A DNA stretch of 64,000 bases, taken from Lachnoclostridium phytofermentans (GTDB lineage Bacteria; Bacillota; Clostridia; Lachnospirales; Lachnospiraceae). The position numbers were made by a program, and so were the translations under genes. The notes beneath the pieces were generated by a model. The model searched no databases, had not been told where the DNA came from, and saw nothing but the letters and a program-made list of their open reading frames with translations. Position 1 is the first letter of the stretch. Every line of letters begins with the position of its first letter. Shown piece after piece: positions 54,185-63,991 of this stretch. The stretch covers positions 310,001 to 374,000 of the forward strand of contig NZ_JPOF01000006.1 in the NCBI RefSeq assembly GCF_000733755.1. Reading direction: 5' to 3'.

Positions 54185-54425
54185 CTTTTTAATTATTTAA
54201 ATATGGTTTAATATGATTTATTGGTTTTTACAAATTTAATAAACCTAAAATAAACGTAAAGTGAAATTCAAGTTCTAGCATCACTCATCATACTGGGTTT
54301 CCACATATAAGCATAGGAAGTTAACTTTCTCTACCTCTGTCAATCTGCCTATCCTTTCCGTTCCTCTCCTCTGTCTCTGAATAATCTTCTCTTCATAAGT
54401 CTGCTACTAATCATTCATCATCTCT

Positions 54426-55109
54426 TCAATATCCATCATTACTCCAAACAAACGTAATAATGCTCAGATTATAATTAGTATTATCCATTCTAAAATCAAA
54501 CAACGCAATCTTCTCTTCAAATGGCTTATTCTCATATGAATCAAAGAGCATTTTCGTTACCTATGTTATCCGTTCTGCTGCCTCATGAATTCCATCTCGT
54601 CTTGCTGCTTTGAATATCATTTCAGCTTCATCCATCAGACCGTCAAACTCATATTCTTGTCCATAATTTTCATAAAAATCTCTACTTCTCTTTCTTCCGC
54701 TTCAGCTCCAACCACAATCATCCCTTGATCATTATCCCAAGCAGATTCTTATTCAAATTTATTATAAACGCCCACTTCAGAGCCTACCACTATATAATTA
54801 TCAGTATCTTCTCGTTCAATATCTTCAACACAGATTCCAGTAAATGATTTTCTCCAACAATATGCGTCAGCCTCAGCACAATCATATTTCTCATAATCAG
54901 CCGCTGTAGGCCCTGTTATCACTACTTCAAAATAACCGGCACTTTAATTAGTAAGGCTCTTCTACTGAAACCACATATATTGCCGTGGACAGATTTTCTT
55001 TCATCGCAATTACTGCCAGCTCCTGATTGTACTTAGTCTTCTGCTTCTCATCCTTGAACTGCCGCAGTACTTCCTGTACTCCCAGGTGCTAGTTCTGAAA
55101 TAGCTCCAG
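54426..55109 (-). pseudogene. Heavily decayed gene of unknown family
   Basis: Consecutive minus-strand segments in shifting frames read coherent, acidic protein: YNQELAVIAMKENLSTAIYV; AGYFEVVITGPTAADYEKYD; AYCWRKSFTGICVEDIERED; DGLMDEAEMIFKAARRDGIH; KMLFDSYENKPFEEKIALFD. They are separated by several stops and frameshifts. No family was recognised. Together with the next remnant this marks a degraded insertion or old accessory region upstream of the restriction operon. The spacer 54185-54425 shows nothing. Confidence 0.55.
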
Positions 55110-55231
55110 TCGTCTTCCGTATTACAGGTACTACGCTTTGCTTTTGTCATTATATAATTCTTATGCTCCTTTTATCAATTTCATTATGACACTCATCCTA
55201 CCTTATCTTATAATCAATCAGATCACCAAAA

Positions 55232-55412
55232 TCATTGATGTTTATTATTCACGATCAGAAGATATTCGTCAGGCAACAAATGAAACCACTTCAGTTCCTC
55301 CGCTTATTTTGCAGAATTCACATAAAATTTCTTCTGTTCAACAATCCTCAGACGATACACCTTGGTATAGAACTTTTTCCGATATGGTGTCAGATTGCTC
55401 CGTTTATAGTAC
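55232..55412 (-). pseudogene. Decayed gene fragment
   Basis: The minus strand reads KRSNLTPYRKKFYTKVYRLR, IVEQKKFYVNSAK, a stop, then AEELKWFHLLPDEYLLIVNN. It is protein-like and interrupted, in the same orientation as the preceding remnant, and it lacks a start. The plus-strand ORF covering it has no start signal and is its shadow. Family unknown; possibly from a mobile element. From 55413 to 55731 no other gene is visible. Confidence 0.45.
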
Positions 55413-55731
55413 CAGATTCTTTTGCATAATAGTGTGGAATTACTGTATAAGGAAATTATCCTACTGGTATTGCAAGATGTAGGAAAAGTCGTACTATTTC
55501 CAGTAAAAAATTTTTTAACTTGTTAATATACCCTTTTGTATGAAAATCCGGTTCATCTCTCTTAACATAAAACATTCGTAATTCTCTATTTTAAAATTCT
55601 GCTAACTTTCTTAAAGCTTTTGGCTCATGTCAAATAATTTGTAGTCAATATTCTACTAGCTATGTTTTTTTCTCAAGTTCTTTTAAAGTAGGACTTTCAC
55701 TCTTAGGAACTCGCACATGCGGGCACACCTC

Positions 55732-55762
55732 AAAAAGCAGCCTCACCTGAGACTGCTTTTTT
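55732..55762. terminator. Bidirectional terminator
   Basis: The stem AAAAAGCAGCCTCA / TGAGACTGCTTTTTT has a short loop and T-runs on both outward sides. It serves the glycosyltransferase gene 50 bases upstream on the minus strand. Confidence 0.85.
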
Positions 55763-55814
55763 ATCTATAATAATTCCATCTCCACTTCTTCATTCCTTAT
55801 CTAATACATAGCTC

Positions 55815-56441
55815 TTATACCCCTTCCCCTCCATAAACATTCGGATTATAATTATTCGGGCTCTTAATCGTAAATACCAGCTCCCCAATCTGTTCTTCAT
55901 TTAAATACTGAGGTTCAACTCCATAATAATGGTTCGCTGCTTCTTTCACCCCATAGCAACCTTCTCCAAAATAAATAACATTAAGATAAAGCTCCAAAAT
56001 ATCATCTTTGGAATAATTTCTCTCTAATTCAAAGGCAACAAACACCTCCGCTACTTTTCTATCTAACTTCTTTTCAAAAGAAAAGTACATATTTTTTGCA
56101 AGCTGTTGGGTGATAGTGCTACCCCCTTGTACATAAGAACCTGCCTTAATATTGTTATACATCGCTCTTGTAGTGGCTATTGGGTCCAATCCAAAATGAT
56201 AGTAAAATCGTTTATCCTCTGATTGTAGCAACTCCTCAATATAGTCTTTGGGAATTGTATCAAGAGTAAAATAACCTTCTTTTTCTTTTATTTTATCAAC
56301 AACGCTTTCCACGCTATTCTCTTTTACTGCATTTTGATACATTTTATATCCACTTGATATAATTGGCATAACTTTCGTAAGGCCTAATATAAAGATACAG
56401 AGTATGATTAAATTTATTATCCAGATAAATTTCTTCTTCAT
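55815..56441 (-). CDS. Monofunctional peptidoglycan glycosyltransferase (GT51)
   Basis: About 208 residues. An N-terminal membrane anchor (about 5-25) precedes a GT51 domain with the five family motifs visible: EDKRFYYHFGLDP (catalytic Glu), GGSTITQQLAKN, KVAEVFVAFELER, DDILELYLNVIYFGEGCYGV and the C-terminal LVFTIKSPNNYNP. It polymerises lipid II into glycan strands outside the membrane. There is no transpeptidase domain, so it is of the MtgA type. The start ATG follows GAGAGGTGG; the longer frame starts with the GTG inside that site. It is monocistronic. Confidence 0.9.
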   Translation of the reverse strand: MKKKFIWIINLIILCIFILGLTKVMPIISSGYKMYQNAVKENSVESVVDKIKEKEGYFTLDTIPKDYIEELLQSEDKRFYYHFGLDPIATTRAMYNNIKAGSYVQGGSTITQQLAKNMYFSFEKKLDRKVAEVFVAFELERNYSKDDILELYLNVIYFGEGCYGVKEAANHYYGVEPQYLNEEQIGELVFTIKSPNNYNPNVYGGEGV

Positions 56442-56557
56442 ATAATCCACCTCTCATTTCATAATGAAATTATAGCATGGTGGTTTTTTATCATCCATCG
56501 ATTCATCTTACACAAAACTTACATTATTGTAATATTCAAAAAATTATTTTTACAACT

Positions 56558-56640
56558 AGAAAAAACTTCCTTCACAAACCTTTCCTTGCCATAAACAAGA
56601 AAAAGTACTCTTTGCGAACCTTTTCTTGTCATGAATTAAA
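56558..56640. repeat. Two adjacent copies of a ~40-base intergenic repeat
   Basis: Copies at 56558-56595 and 56598-56640 have the form AGAAAAA-N5-TTYGCRAACCTTTTCTTGTCATGAA. A third copy lies at 58220-58262. The second copy runs into a terminator stem, as does the third. They look like a dispersed REP-type element. Confidence 0.65.
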
Positions 56641-56684
56641 GAAGAAGCAGACAAAACGCACGCATTTTATCTGCTTCTTCTTTT
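56638..56684. terminator. Bidirectional terminator
   Basis: The stem AAAGAAGAAGCAGA / TCTGCTTCTTCTTT with an 18-base loop lies downstream of the FMN-binding protein gene (minus strand). T-rich tracts lie on both sides. Confidence 0.75.
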
Positions 56685-56696
56685 CCTATATCTTTG

Positions 56697-56993
56697 CTAA
56701 CAACCTATCAATCTATTTAATTCTATGCCTGCTCTAAGCATGCCAACTGCTTCTTTAATAATGTTGGAAGTTATTGTTGCACTAGAGTATGCGTCTATAT
56801 TTACAGAATTTTCATCCACGATCGCCTTTGGAATGCTTTCTAAGGCACCTTTTGAGATGGATTCTTTTTCATGCTGCTCTAAGATTTCAACATTTGCAAT
56901 CTTACTAGCTGTAATCGTAACTTTCACTGTCATAGTACCTTCCTGGCCTGCAACGCTCGCTTCATACTCACCATCTTTTAAGAATGCGTTCAT
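56697..56993 (-). CDS. FMN-binding domain protein, probably truncated
   Basis: A 98-residue frame almost entirely filled by an FMN_bind domain: FLKDGEYEASVAGQEGTMTV, ITASKIANVEILEQHEKE and the flavin-attachment segment DAYSSATITS (about 68-77), whose Thr would be covalently flavinylated by ApbE in intact homologues. Most such proteins are secreted or membrane-anchored, but no signal peptide is present, no ribosome-binding site precedes the ATG, and the sequence directly upstream belongs to an AraC-like fragment. It is probably the 3' part of a gene cut by rearrangement. Confidence 0.6.
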   Translation of the reverse strand: MNAFLKDGEYEASVAGQEGTMTVKVTITASKIANVEILEQHEKESISKGALESIPKAIVDENSVNIDAYSSATITSNIIKEAVGMLRAGIELNRLIGC

Positions 56994-56996
56994 GTC

Positions 56997-57170
56997 GAAG
57001 ATATCTTATGATGTTGTACTTAAATTACATCGAAGATCACATAGATCGAAAAATTACAGTTACTGATTTATGTAAGCTATCCAACGTATCGCAAAGTTAT
57101 CTGTATCATGCTTTATGTCCACCTTTCATTGCTCTACGAAAGAATACATTACCAAATACAAACTTTTTAT
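56997..57170 (+). pseudogene. Fragment of an AraC-type HTH domain
   Basis: The plus strand reads LNYIEDHIDRKITVTDLCKL, then SNVSQSYLYHAL, the first helix-turn-helix of an AraC/XylS DNA-binding domain. It lacks the second HTH and the rest of the regulator, and runs directly into the ends of flanking genes. It is a gene fragment without its own start signal. Confidence 0.6.
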
Positions 57171-58009
57171 GACTCAATCTCATTATTAGCGATTGGAATA
57201 TTGAACAAGATATATTCTAATTCTTGATTATTTTCAACAATAGTAGCTATTTTAACACCTAATAAATCCCCATCTATTCTAAGATTATGTTCTCTCATAT
57301 AGGTAAGCGGTTCTTGAAATATATCTTTCCTTTGCTTATGGGTGGTCTTATTAATTTTATCAATATTTACAGGTAATTTTTCCAAACTCATGAGAGTTTT
57401 TCTTGTATTATATCGTTCTGTGTATTCATTTTCGACAATGTCAAACTCCTTTAAATCTGAAACCTTGATAGCCCATCCCATATGAATAGATATTTCATCG
57501 CATTCAATATCTTCTTTTCTAATGATATATATCATCTGTACTTTTGGTGCCAAATATAAATATTCATGAATCTTTTTTATACGATTTTCTTCCAGCAATA
57601 ACTTTTCGCCACTTTGATATAATACATAGGAATATGCAATACAATCTCTAATGTAAAGATTTTTATATATACTATTTGTTTTTTCCAAAAGAATCAGGTC
57701 ATCCCTTAATCGATGCCTTAGCTTTGTTAAATTAGCGATTTCGTTTTCCATATATTCATCTTGTATATGATATTGTTGAATTAATTTTTCAATACTATAA
57801 TCTTTCATCTTTATAATATCTGTATGCGTGAACCCATATTTCCTTAATGCTCTCACAGTCATTAATCTAGTGAGATCACCTTTATTGTAATATCTATATG
57901 TATTATTTTCATCTCGTTCTGATTTAATGTGACCATACCCCTCATATCTCCTAACTGTATTGGTCGACACATTTAACAATTTAGCTAGTTCGCTAATCTT
58001 ATATTTCAT
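57167..58009 (-). CDS. MerR family transcriptional regulator with effector domain
   Basis: About 280 residues. The N-terminal MerR winged helix reads YKISELAKLLNVSTNTVRRY, followed by YRYYNKGDLTRL. A coiled-coil linker follows (about 85-120), and the C-terminal ~150 residues resemble the GyrI-like/AraC effector-binding fold (BmrR type). Such regulators bind small, often toxic, organic molecules and activate a nearby gene by re-shaping its promoter. The start is ATG 58007-58009, behind GGAGG. The target is not evident; the downstream fragments may be its decayed former targets. Confidence 0.88.
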   Translation of the reverse strand: MKYKISELAKLLNVSTNTVRRYEGYGHIKSERDENNTYRYYNKGDLTRLMTVRALRKYGFTHTDIIKMKDYSIEKLIQQYHIQDEYMENEIANLTKLRHRLRDDLILLEKTNSIYKNLYIRDCIAYSYVLYQSGEKLLLEENRIKKIHEYLYLAPKVQMIYIIRKEDIECDEISIHMGWAIKVSDLKEFDIVENEYTERYNTRKTLMSLEKLPVNIDKINKTTHKQRKDIFQEPLTYMREHNLRIDGDLLGVKIATIVENNQELEYILFNIPIANNEIES

Positions 58010-58059
58010 GTAATTCCTCCAAAATATCATCTGTAATTTCATACTAATTTGTATTTATT

Positions 58060-58087
58060 ATTATATCATAATGCTTTTTTATGTCAA
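58060..58087 (-). promoter_or_regulatory. Promoter of the MerR gene
   Basis: On the minus strand a consensus TTGACA is separated by 16 bases from TATAAT, about 50 bases before the MerR start codon. Confidence 0.7.
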
Positions 58088-58219
58088 TTTTTCGTTATTT
58101 TGGATAATTTATATTGTTTTGCCATCTCATTTATATGTAAGTTGCAAAATTTCTGTAAAGTTTTCATTTCATAATGAATCCTAGAAGACAAAATATTTTA
58201 TAAATACGCTTCTAAAAAA

Positions 58220-58262
58220 AGAAAAAGCGCGCTTCGCAAACTTTTCCTTGTCATGAATAAAA
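58220..58262. repeat. Third copy of the ~40-base intergenic repeat
   Basis: Nearly the same sequence as 56598-56640 (AGAAAAAGCGCGCTTCGCAA, then ACTTTTCCTTGTCATGAATA), again running into a terminator stem. Confidence 0.65.
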
Positions 58263-58291
58263 GGGTGAGATCACTATGAATCTCACCCTTT
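58260..58291 (-). terminator. Terminator of the pectate lyase gene
   Basis: The stem AAAGGGTGAGAT / ATCTCACCCTTT with an eight-base loop is followed by TTTTATT on the minus strand. Between it and the pectate lyase stop lies a short TTGTCTTATTTA-type tandem repeat (58312-58352). Confidence 0.8.
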
Positions 58292-58366
58292 ACTACTACA
58301 CTGATTATTGATTTGTCTTATTTAATTGTCTTATTTATTTGTCTTATTTATTCCTTTGTTTTAAAC

Positions 58367-61300
58367 CTATTTAGTAATTTGTATCTTCATTTTTTTAGAA
58401 ACTAATTTGCCGTTTTTATCTATTATACTAACAACGACGTAATCTTCTCCTAAAGATTGTGCTGATACAGTAGCAGTTAATTTCCCAGAATTTTTTCCGA
58501 CGATAGCAATCCCTCGCCTTGTAGTCATCCATACAATGTCTTCATCCCTATAGCCATTGGCTTCCACTGTAAAAGATTTTCTATCTCCTATCACCATGGA
58601 TGATACTGCCTCCTTAAATGTTAGGTTAGCCTCAGTTACTGTGATTCGTTGTTGGAATTGCTTTGTTGTACCATCTGGCAAAGTTGCAGTAATATAAATT
58701 ATAGCTTTTCCTTCTTTATTACCAACAATCTTTCCAGTTTGACTTACTGTAGCAACCTTGGGATTACCAGACTTATAACTAAGCTTCATTTCACCTTTAG
58801 ATAAATCAGTGTTGGAGCTTGTAAATTCGTTTACAACTATTAGTGTACTTGGGTAATGTAAGCCTACCCATTCCCAATCCTTTGTTCCTCCAATATAAAT
58901 ATTGTTTTTGGATTTTACATTAATCTGATCAAGTAGTGGTACTTTGATATCATCAGAAGGCTTCGGTGTTGGATTCGGTGTCACTTCTGGTATTGGATCC
59001 GGCGTTACCTCTGGTGTTGGTTCTGGCGTTACCTCTGGTGTTGGTTCCGGTGTTACCTCTGGTGTTGGCTCTGGCGTTACCTCTGGTGTTGGTTCCGGCG
59101 TTACCTCTGGCGTTGGTTCTGGCGTTACCTCTGGTGTTGGTTCTGGTGTTGGTTCTACAATAACTTTATCTTCAAAAACTGCACCAATAAATCCACCCTC
59201 AGTTGAGAATGTAGCATACTTACTATTCTCTTTGATCTGTAGAAAACCATGAGTATTAACGGAACCATCTGAGTTTCTCCATGCAGTATGGAAATCTGTA
59301 GCTTCACCAGGCGCAATAATACTAACAAAAATATCAGTAGCAACTGGTGTAATTACTGTTCCAACTTTTCCTGTGGAATCGAAAGCTCCACCTATACTTC
59401 CTTCATATTCATAATATTTCCCGCTATTCATATAAACAATCCTTGAACCTATTGCAGATTTAATATTATCTGAAGCAATTTTACTTGTACTAATTCCAAT
59501 CGCATTGTTTATACTTGGTTGTTTGGCACGATCGATCTGGAAATTGGCCTTCTTACTTCCACTATGAATACTGTTGTTAAATGCGGTAATATGATTAAAT
59601 TTAAGTGGCGCAGGATTATTGTTGTCTGTAAAACCATGTGCACCGTTTTCGAATGCCATACAATTTTCAACTATATGTGGTGTAGCAATTCCCGAACCAC
59701 CAAGTTTAAATCCATTCATATCTCCGCTTGCACTACCAGATCCATTGGTTAATTTACCATTTCGAAAGGCAATACAGTTTCGAAGAGTAACTACTCCGAT
59801 TGGACCAGTTTCTGACTTAGCATATAAATCCCATCCGTCATCACTGTTATTATAAGACATACAACCGTCAAATACATTGCCTTCTCCACAAGTTAATTTT
59901 GCTGCGAAGCCATCTGCATTTTCTCCTGAAGCATCGCTGTTATTAAAGGAGGTACAATTCTTTATTAAGTTATAACTTGGCCATTGATCTATGGTTGCAG
60001 CTGTAATATCATAACGACTTAATTGAAGTCCAGTATCTCTATTCTCATAAAACTGGCACAATTCAATGATGTTGTGATTTCCAGAAAGTAGCATACCATT
60101 ATCTCCAGCACCTTTAAAATCTATTCCATACCATTTCCAGTAGTCTGCATCTTGTACGAGACCACGATTGCTAGTCAAATACTCCTGATCTGAAAAATCT
60201 AGAATAACCTTGCCACCAATATAATTTCTTACGGTCTTATAGGCACCAGCATTTCCACTGTTCCATTTTTCTATAACTATTGGTTCATTATACTTATAAT
60301 TTCCTGGTAAAATCCAGATTGTATTACCAGCATTTACTTTGGTTAGTGCAACTGTAAACTCCATTGGATCATCAAATGTACCTTCTCCAGTTACTGATGC
60401 GTATGGTGCTACAAAGATGTCTCCCTCTACATTTGATTCAGGAGGTGTCGGTGTAGCTGTAGGTACCATGGTTGGAGTTGCTGTCGGTACTTCTGTTGGT
60501 GTAGGTGCTTCCGTTGGTGCTATGGTCGGTGTTACTGTCGGTACTTCTTGATCACCAAAGGATAAGCTCATATAAAATAAATTAGCAGTATCCGCTTTAT
60601 CAATGGTATATGTTGTTCCAGCAAGAACAGGAATTTCTAAAATACCTGTTTGCTCATTTCCTGTAATCTTTATATCATTCACCTTTGCATTAACTTTACC
60701 ATTCGATGGATTAAATACCATTGTATAAAGTCCATCTGCTGGTGAAGTAAACACTATCTGTGTTCCGGTCTCCATCTTTAGACAATCTGTAAGAACCATA
60801 TTCTTGTAGGTAACGGTTCCTTTTGCATTAGATAAACCCGTTTTTCCTGGAAATGAATAGAAAAAACTGGTTATTCCTTGTGTTGTGAAATTATGTGAAT
60901 AATCTTCCCTCGTTGGTGGTACTGTTGGTCCTATGGTTGGTTCTGTTGGTGCTTCCGACGGTCCTGTGGTAGGTTCTGTCGGTGGTTGCGTTGGTGCTAT
61001 GGTTGGTTCTTCTTTGTCTCCAACCCCACCAATAGAAACTAACTGAGACGAATAATTAAGGATTGCTTGTTGTAATTCAGGAATGATTTCGTAATTCGTA
61101 TCTTCAGATTCACTAAAGTACCATTTTAAATCTCCTCCATTGATACGTCCTGCATAAGCTTCAACCTTAGCTTTTCCTACTTCTGCAGTATCTACTGAAT
61201 ATGGATATCTTCTACTTGGATTGGTATCAAAGTTGTTGTAACTTGTAACCCCTTGCACTGTTACAATTTCAGAAGGGATTTGATCTTCTCTGCTTGCTAC

Positions 61301-62686
61301 CGTATAGGCATCAATTTGTCCACTATCTGGTGTAGAATATTGATCCACAAATCGTTCTTCACCGATTATTATATTTCCAAATGCTTTAATGATACCACCG
61401 TTTTCTCCAGAGAAAGTTCCTTTATTGGTATATGCACCTGTATTAGGGTCAAACTTATCGCTACCTTGACCAGAAGAGAGCATTGGATAACGACAATTCC
61501 TAAAATAATTATTTTCCGAAAATGCAGAAGCTCCATTGGTAACTCCTATTCCGTATTTTGATACCCCATCAAAATAATTATTATATATGTGTATACTTCC
61601 GACTCTGATTCGTGGATGACGTGAATCGGAATGGTCAAACCAATTGTGATGGTATGTAATAAAAAACTCCTCTTTATCAGACATTCCTGCTAAACTTGAC
61701 TTTCCAGAATCCCAAAAATGATTATAGGAAACCGTAACATAGTTAGAAAAAGCTTTTACATCGATGGAACCATCACCCTTAGCTTGATCTGAATCACTAC
61801 CTGGTCTTCCATAAAATATATCATTATTATGGACCCATACATTCTCATTCTTGGTATCTAGTGAGATTGCATCATCACCAAACCACATAACTCCTAAGTT
61901 TCTAATTTCAATATTTTTACCTTCACGAACTAAAAATCCCCAACCATAAACCGTTGCATCATCACCGATGCCTTCTATGGTCACATTATATGTCTTCTTT
62001 ACATTTAATAAGGAACCACTAATTCCAAATGGAGCTTCCACTTTACCAATTAGACGAATGATAAGTGGTCTTGTATCTTTTCCTTTTTCTCTCTTTGACA
62101 AGATGTCTACAATTCCAGTACAAGTCTCAGCTTTAGAACCTGTTATTACATCTAGAGTTACTGTATCCTTGTTTTCATTGGTAAGATAGATAATTTGTGC
62201 ACCATCTCTCACTGTTCCATCTTCATTATATCCGCCGGAGCCAGTTTTGTAAGTTGAAAACTCTGAAAATGCAAATCCTTCTCTTGTATGTGCTGATACA
62301 TCTAAAGCATCAGTCACCTCTGCACTCTCGTGTTCTTCTATCCCTGATACAACAGGGACAACTTTAAGAACATACATACCTTCTGCAAGCCCTACGGCAT
62401 CAGCCCTATAGTAAGTTGGATACTTTCTAATTAATTCATTATCTAACTTAACATAAGCAGTATCAGCTTCATAAGCACCTTTAACATATACTACATATCC
62501 GTCTACCCCGTTCGTAGGCGTCCACTTCACGTATGCAGATTCTAACCATCCTCCACTTTCTGTAAGGACAATGTTAGTACTAGATGCTTTAGCAACCATA
62601 CTTAACGGCGATGATACTATTGTTGTTAGCAACATTAACGCAGCTAAGAACATAGCTATCCATCGTTTCAAATCTCTCTTTTGCAT
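58367..62686 (-). CDS. Secreted bifunctional PL1-PL9 pectate lyase with linkers and Ig-like domain
   Basis: About 1439 residues. A signal peptide (~1-34, cut after AKA) precedes a fibronectin-like segment (~35-130). A PL1 pectate lyase follows (~155-545; [18 protein letters not shown] with the catalytic Arg region). Then come a PT-rich linker, a CBM-like beta domain (~598-712), a second PT linker, and a PL9 pectate lyase (~752-1170; [18 protein letters not shown] with the catalytic Lys). An EVTPEPTP linker and a C-terminal Ig-like domain (~1250-1439) end the protein. It should cleave polygalacturonate by Ca-dependent beta-elimination outside the cell. The start is set at ATG 62684-62686, behind AGGAGGG. 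No surface anchor motif is seen. Confidence 0.92.
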   Translation of the reverse strand: MQKRDLKRWIAMFLAALMLLTTIVSSPLSMVAKASSTNIVLTESGGWLESAYVKWTPTNGVDGYVVYVKGAYEADTAYVKLDNELIRKYPTYYRADAVGLAEGMYVLKVVPVVSGIEEHESAEVTDALDVSAHTREGFAFSEFSTYKTGSGGYNEDGTVRDGAQIIYLTNENKDTVTLDVITGSKAETCTGIVDILSKREKGKDTRPLIIRLIGKVEAPFGISGSLLNVKKTYNVTIEGIGDDATVYGWGFLVREGKNIEIRNLGVMWFGDDAISLDTKNENVWVHNNDIFYGRPGSDSDQAKGDGSIDVKAFSNYVTVSYNHFWDSGKSSLAGMSDKEEFFITYHHNWFDHSDSRHPRIRVGSIHIYNNYFDGVSKYGIGVTNGASAFSENNYFRNCRYPMLSSGQGSDKFDPNTGAYTNKGTFSGENGGIIKAFGNIIIGEERFVDQYSTPDSGQIDAYTVASREDQIPSEIVTVQGVTSYNNFDTNPSRRYPYSVDTAEVGKAKVEAYAGRINGGDLKWYFSESEDTNYEIIPELQQAILNYSSQLVSIGGVGDKEEPTIAPTQPPTEPTTGPSEAPTEPTIGPTVPPTREDYSHNFTTQGITSFFYSFPGKTGLSNAKGTVTYKNMVLTDCLKMETGTQIVFTSPADGLYTMVFNPSNGKVNAKVNDIKITGNEQTGILEIPVLAGTTYTIDKADTANLFYMSLSFGDQEVPTVTPTIAPTEAPTPTEVPTATPTMVPTATPTPPESNVEGDIFVAPYASVTGEGTFDDPMEFTVALTKVNAGNTIWILPGNYKYNEPIVIEKWNSGNAGAYKTVRNYIGGKVILDFSDQEYLTSNRGLVQDADYWKWYGIDFKGAGDNGMLLSGNHNIIELCQFYENRDTGLQLSRYDITAATIDQWPSYNLIKNCTSFNNSDASGENADGFAAKLTCGEGNVFDGCMSYNNSDDGWDLYAKSETGPIGVVTLRNCIAFRNGKLTNGSGSASGDMNGFKLGGSGIATPHIVENCMAFENGAHGFTDNNNPAPLKFNHITAFNNSIHSGSKKANFQIDRAKQPSINNAIGISTSKIASDNIKSAIGSRIVYMNSGKYYEYEGSIGGAFDSTGKVGTVITPVATDIFVSIIAPGEATDFHTAWRNSDGSVNTHGFLQIKENSKYATFSTEGGFIGAVFEDKVIVEPTPEPTPEVTPEPTPEVTPEPTPEVTPEPTPEVTPEPTPEVTPEPTPEVTPDPIPEVTPNPTPKPSDDIKVPLLDQINVKSKNNIYIGGTKDWEWVGLHYPSTLIVVNEFTSSNTDLSKGEMKLSYKSGNPKVATVSQTGKIVGNKEGKAIIYITATLPDGTTKQFQQRITVTEANLTFKEAVSSMVIGDRKSFTVEANGYRDEDIVWMTTRRGIAIVGKNSGKLTATVSAQSLGEDYVVVSIIDKNGKLVSKKMKIQITK
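58960..59160 (-). repeat. 24-bp coding tandem repeat of the pectate lyase linker
   Basis: Around eight copies of a 24-base unit encode EVTPEPTP (the last copies are diverged: PDPIP, PNPTP). Copies differ only at third positions. It forms a flexible Pro/Thr linker before the Ig-like domain. Long antisense frames here are shadows. Confidence 0.9.
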
Positions 62687-62732
62687 TGAATCCCTCCTAT
62701 TATACATATAGTTTATAGTTAAACCCATATAT

Positions 62733-62767
62733 ATTATAAAGGTTGACATACTGTCATAGTCAACCTT
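62733..62767 (-). promoter_or_regulatory. Pectate lyase promoter with overlapping inverted repeat
   Basis: On the minus strand TTGACT and TATAAT are 19 bases apart. A perfect 9-bp inverted repeat, AAGGTTGAC / GTCAACCTT with an 11-base spacer (62739-62747 and 62759-62767), covers the -35 and spacer. It is a probable operator for pectin-responsive control. Confidence 0.55.
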
Positions 62768-62809
62768 CTATTGGATTTCAAAAATCTAGAATTAGGAGTA
62801 ACAGAAATA

Positions 62810-62840
62810 TAAAAGAAGGCCAATCTAACATTAGCCTTCT
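62810..62840 (-). terminator. Terminator of the ferritin-like gene
   Basis: The stem AGAAGGC / GCCTTCT (62814-62820 and 62834-62840) is followed on the minus strand by TTTTATAT, about 20 bases beyond the stop codon. Confidence 0.7.
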
Positions 62841-62860
62841 CTCAATGTTTTTATTATTAG

Positions 62861-63991
62861 TTAACCATTCGCATTTGCTTCACGACCAACCGAAACATTA
62901 TCCTTTACGCGATCTCTAAGCGCTGGAACTGGATGATCCGAATCCTGATAACGATAATCCTCACCCTTAGAATCTATATAGGATTGAATCACTATATGCG
63001 TTGGTACTTCTTCGACAGGCTGATTTACAGCATTCTGGAATTTAAAGAAATCATCATCATTACTTAAAGAAGCTACATCAACATATTCTTCTTTTTTAGA
63101 GGTAATTTGAACGGTATTTGCAAGAATATCACGTACATATGCCTTGTTTTCGTGTAACGTTAATAGTTGAGGAAAATTTCCGTTTGGTATTACTTCTTGC
63201 CAATCTTTTTTCTCATATTTCTTTAGCATATCTGCTGCCATATGAAGATGAGCAACTTCTTGATGAAAATGCTCTTCCCAGATACCTTTGATATAGAGGT
63301 CAGTTTCATCCTCATAGCAGGAATAATAAAGGTAACATTCTGTATACTCATGCATTAGCAAGTGTTCTAAGAATGTTGTCTTGGTATCCAATAAACTACC
63401 ATATTGAGTAACATGTTGTTCCTCAATGAGTCCTATCTCTTGATATAACTGTCTTCCAAGATCATTTTCAAATAAAGCAGCCACATTCATATAATAGTTC
63501 ATCGTCTGCTGTTCCGCTGCTGTAATGATAGCAACATTTAACTTTGTGATAGGTGCAGCTGATTTACAATTAATAAAAAACCTCACATTATCAAATGGAT
63601 AGCGATGTTCGGATATTGTAGGACGACCTGGCATAATCTCAGCATAATGTCCAACTAACTCCTCCGACTTAACCCCAACCATGGCCTCTAACAAATCAGA
63701 ATAACGGTATAAATGATCAAAGTCTTCTAGCAATGCAAAATCAAGAGCAGCTTTCACATTCTTATCTGGCTCTCTCTTCGCTAACTCAGCAGTAAGATCA
63801 ACAGCAAGTTGTTCATAACTTATCGTATGCTCTAAAATCGTCTCATCCATAGGTTTTAATGATGCGATAACTTTCTGTTGTTGCTGTTCTACTCTTCTTA
63901 TCAACGCTAAGTCCCTTCGAATGTCGTTATTCGGACAATTTCTCTGAGTCTGATGACCAAACCAAACAGATTCAAATTCTGTGCCATTCAT
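62861..63991 (-). CDS. Ferritin-like domain protein, possibly 5'-truncated by window edge
   Basis: At least 376 residues, mostly helical. Repeated Glu/His pairs (TAAEQQT; EIGLIEEQHVTQY; EEHFHQEVAHLHMAADML) match the di-iron ligand spacing of ferritin-like (DUF892/rubrerythrin-type) four-helix proteins. The C-terminus is charged and ends ANANG. The frame stays open from this ATG to the window end, with no ribosome-binding site visible, so the true start may lie outside. The activity is unknown; binding of iron or protection against oxidants is plausible. It precedes the pectate lyase but has its own terminator. Confidence 0.65.
   Translation of the reverse strand: MNGTEFESVWFGHQTQRNCPNNDIRRDLALIRRVEQQQQKVIASLKPMDETILEHTISYEQLAVDLTAELAKREPDKNVKAALDFALLEDFDHLYRYSDLLEAMVGVKSEELVGHYAEIMPGRPTISEHRYPFDNVRFFINCKSAAPITKLNVAIITAAEQQTMNYYMNVAALFENDLGRQLYQEIGLIEEQHVTQYGSLLDTKTTFLEHLLMHEYTECYLYYSCYEDETDLYIKGIWEEHFHQEVAHLHMAADMLKKYEKKDWQEVIPNGNFPQLLTLHENKAYVRDILANTVQITSKKEEYVDVASLSNDDDFFKFQNAVNQPVEEVPTHIVIQSYIDSKGEDYRYQDSDHPVPALRDRVKDNVSVGREANANG

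Noticed and set aside
55138-55482. 114-residue plus-strand frame
   Set aside because: No start signal; the opposite strand shows coherent decayed protein sequence, so this is its shadow.
58960-59160. CRISPR-like regular repeat array
   Set aside because: The repeats are contiguous, coding and without spacers; no cas genes are present. The arrays at 35391-35600 also lack spacers.
58944-59252. Plus-strand open frame of Gly/Val/Ser repeats, and a Leu/Val repeat frame inside it
   Set aside because: Antisense shadow of the EVTPEPTP linker repeat in the pectate lyase; no ribosome-binding site.
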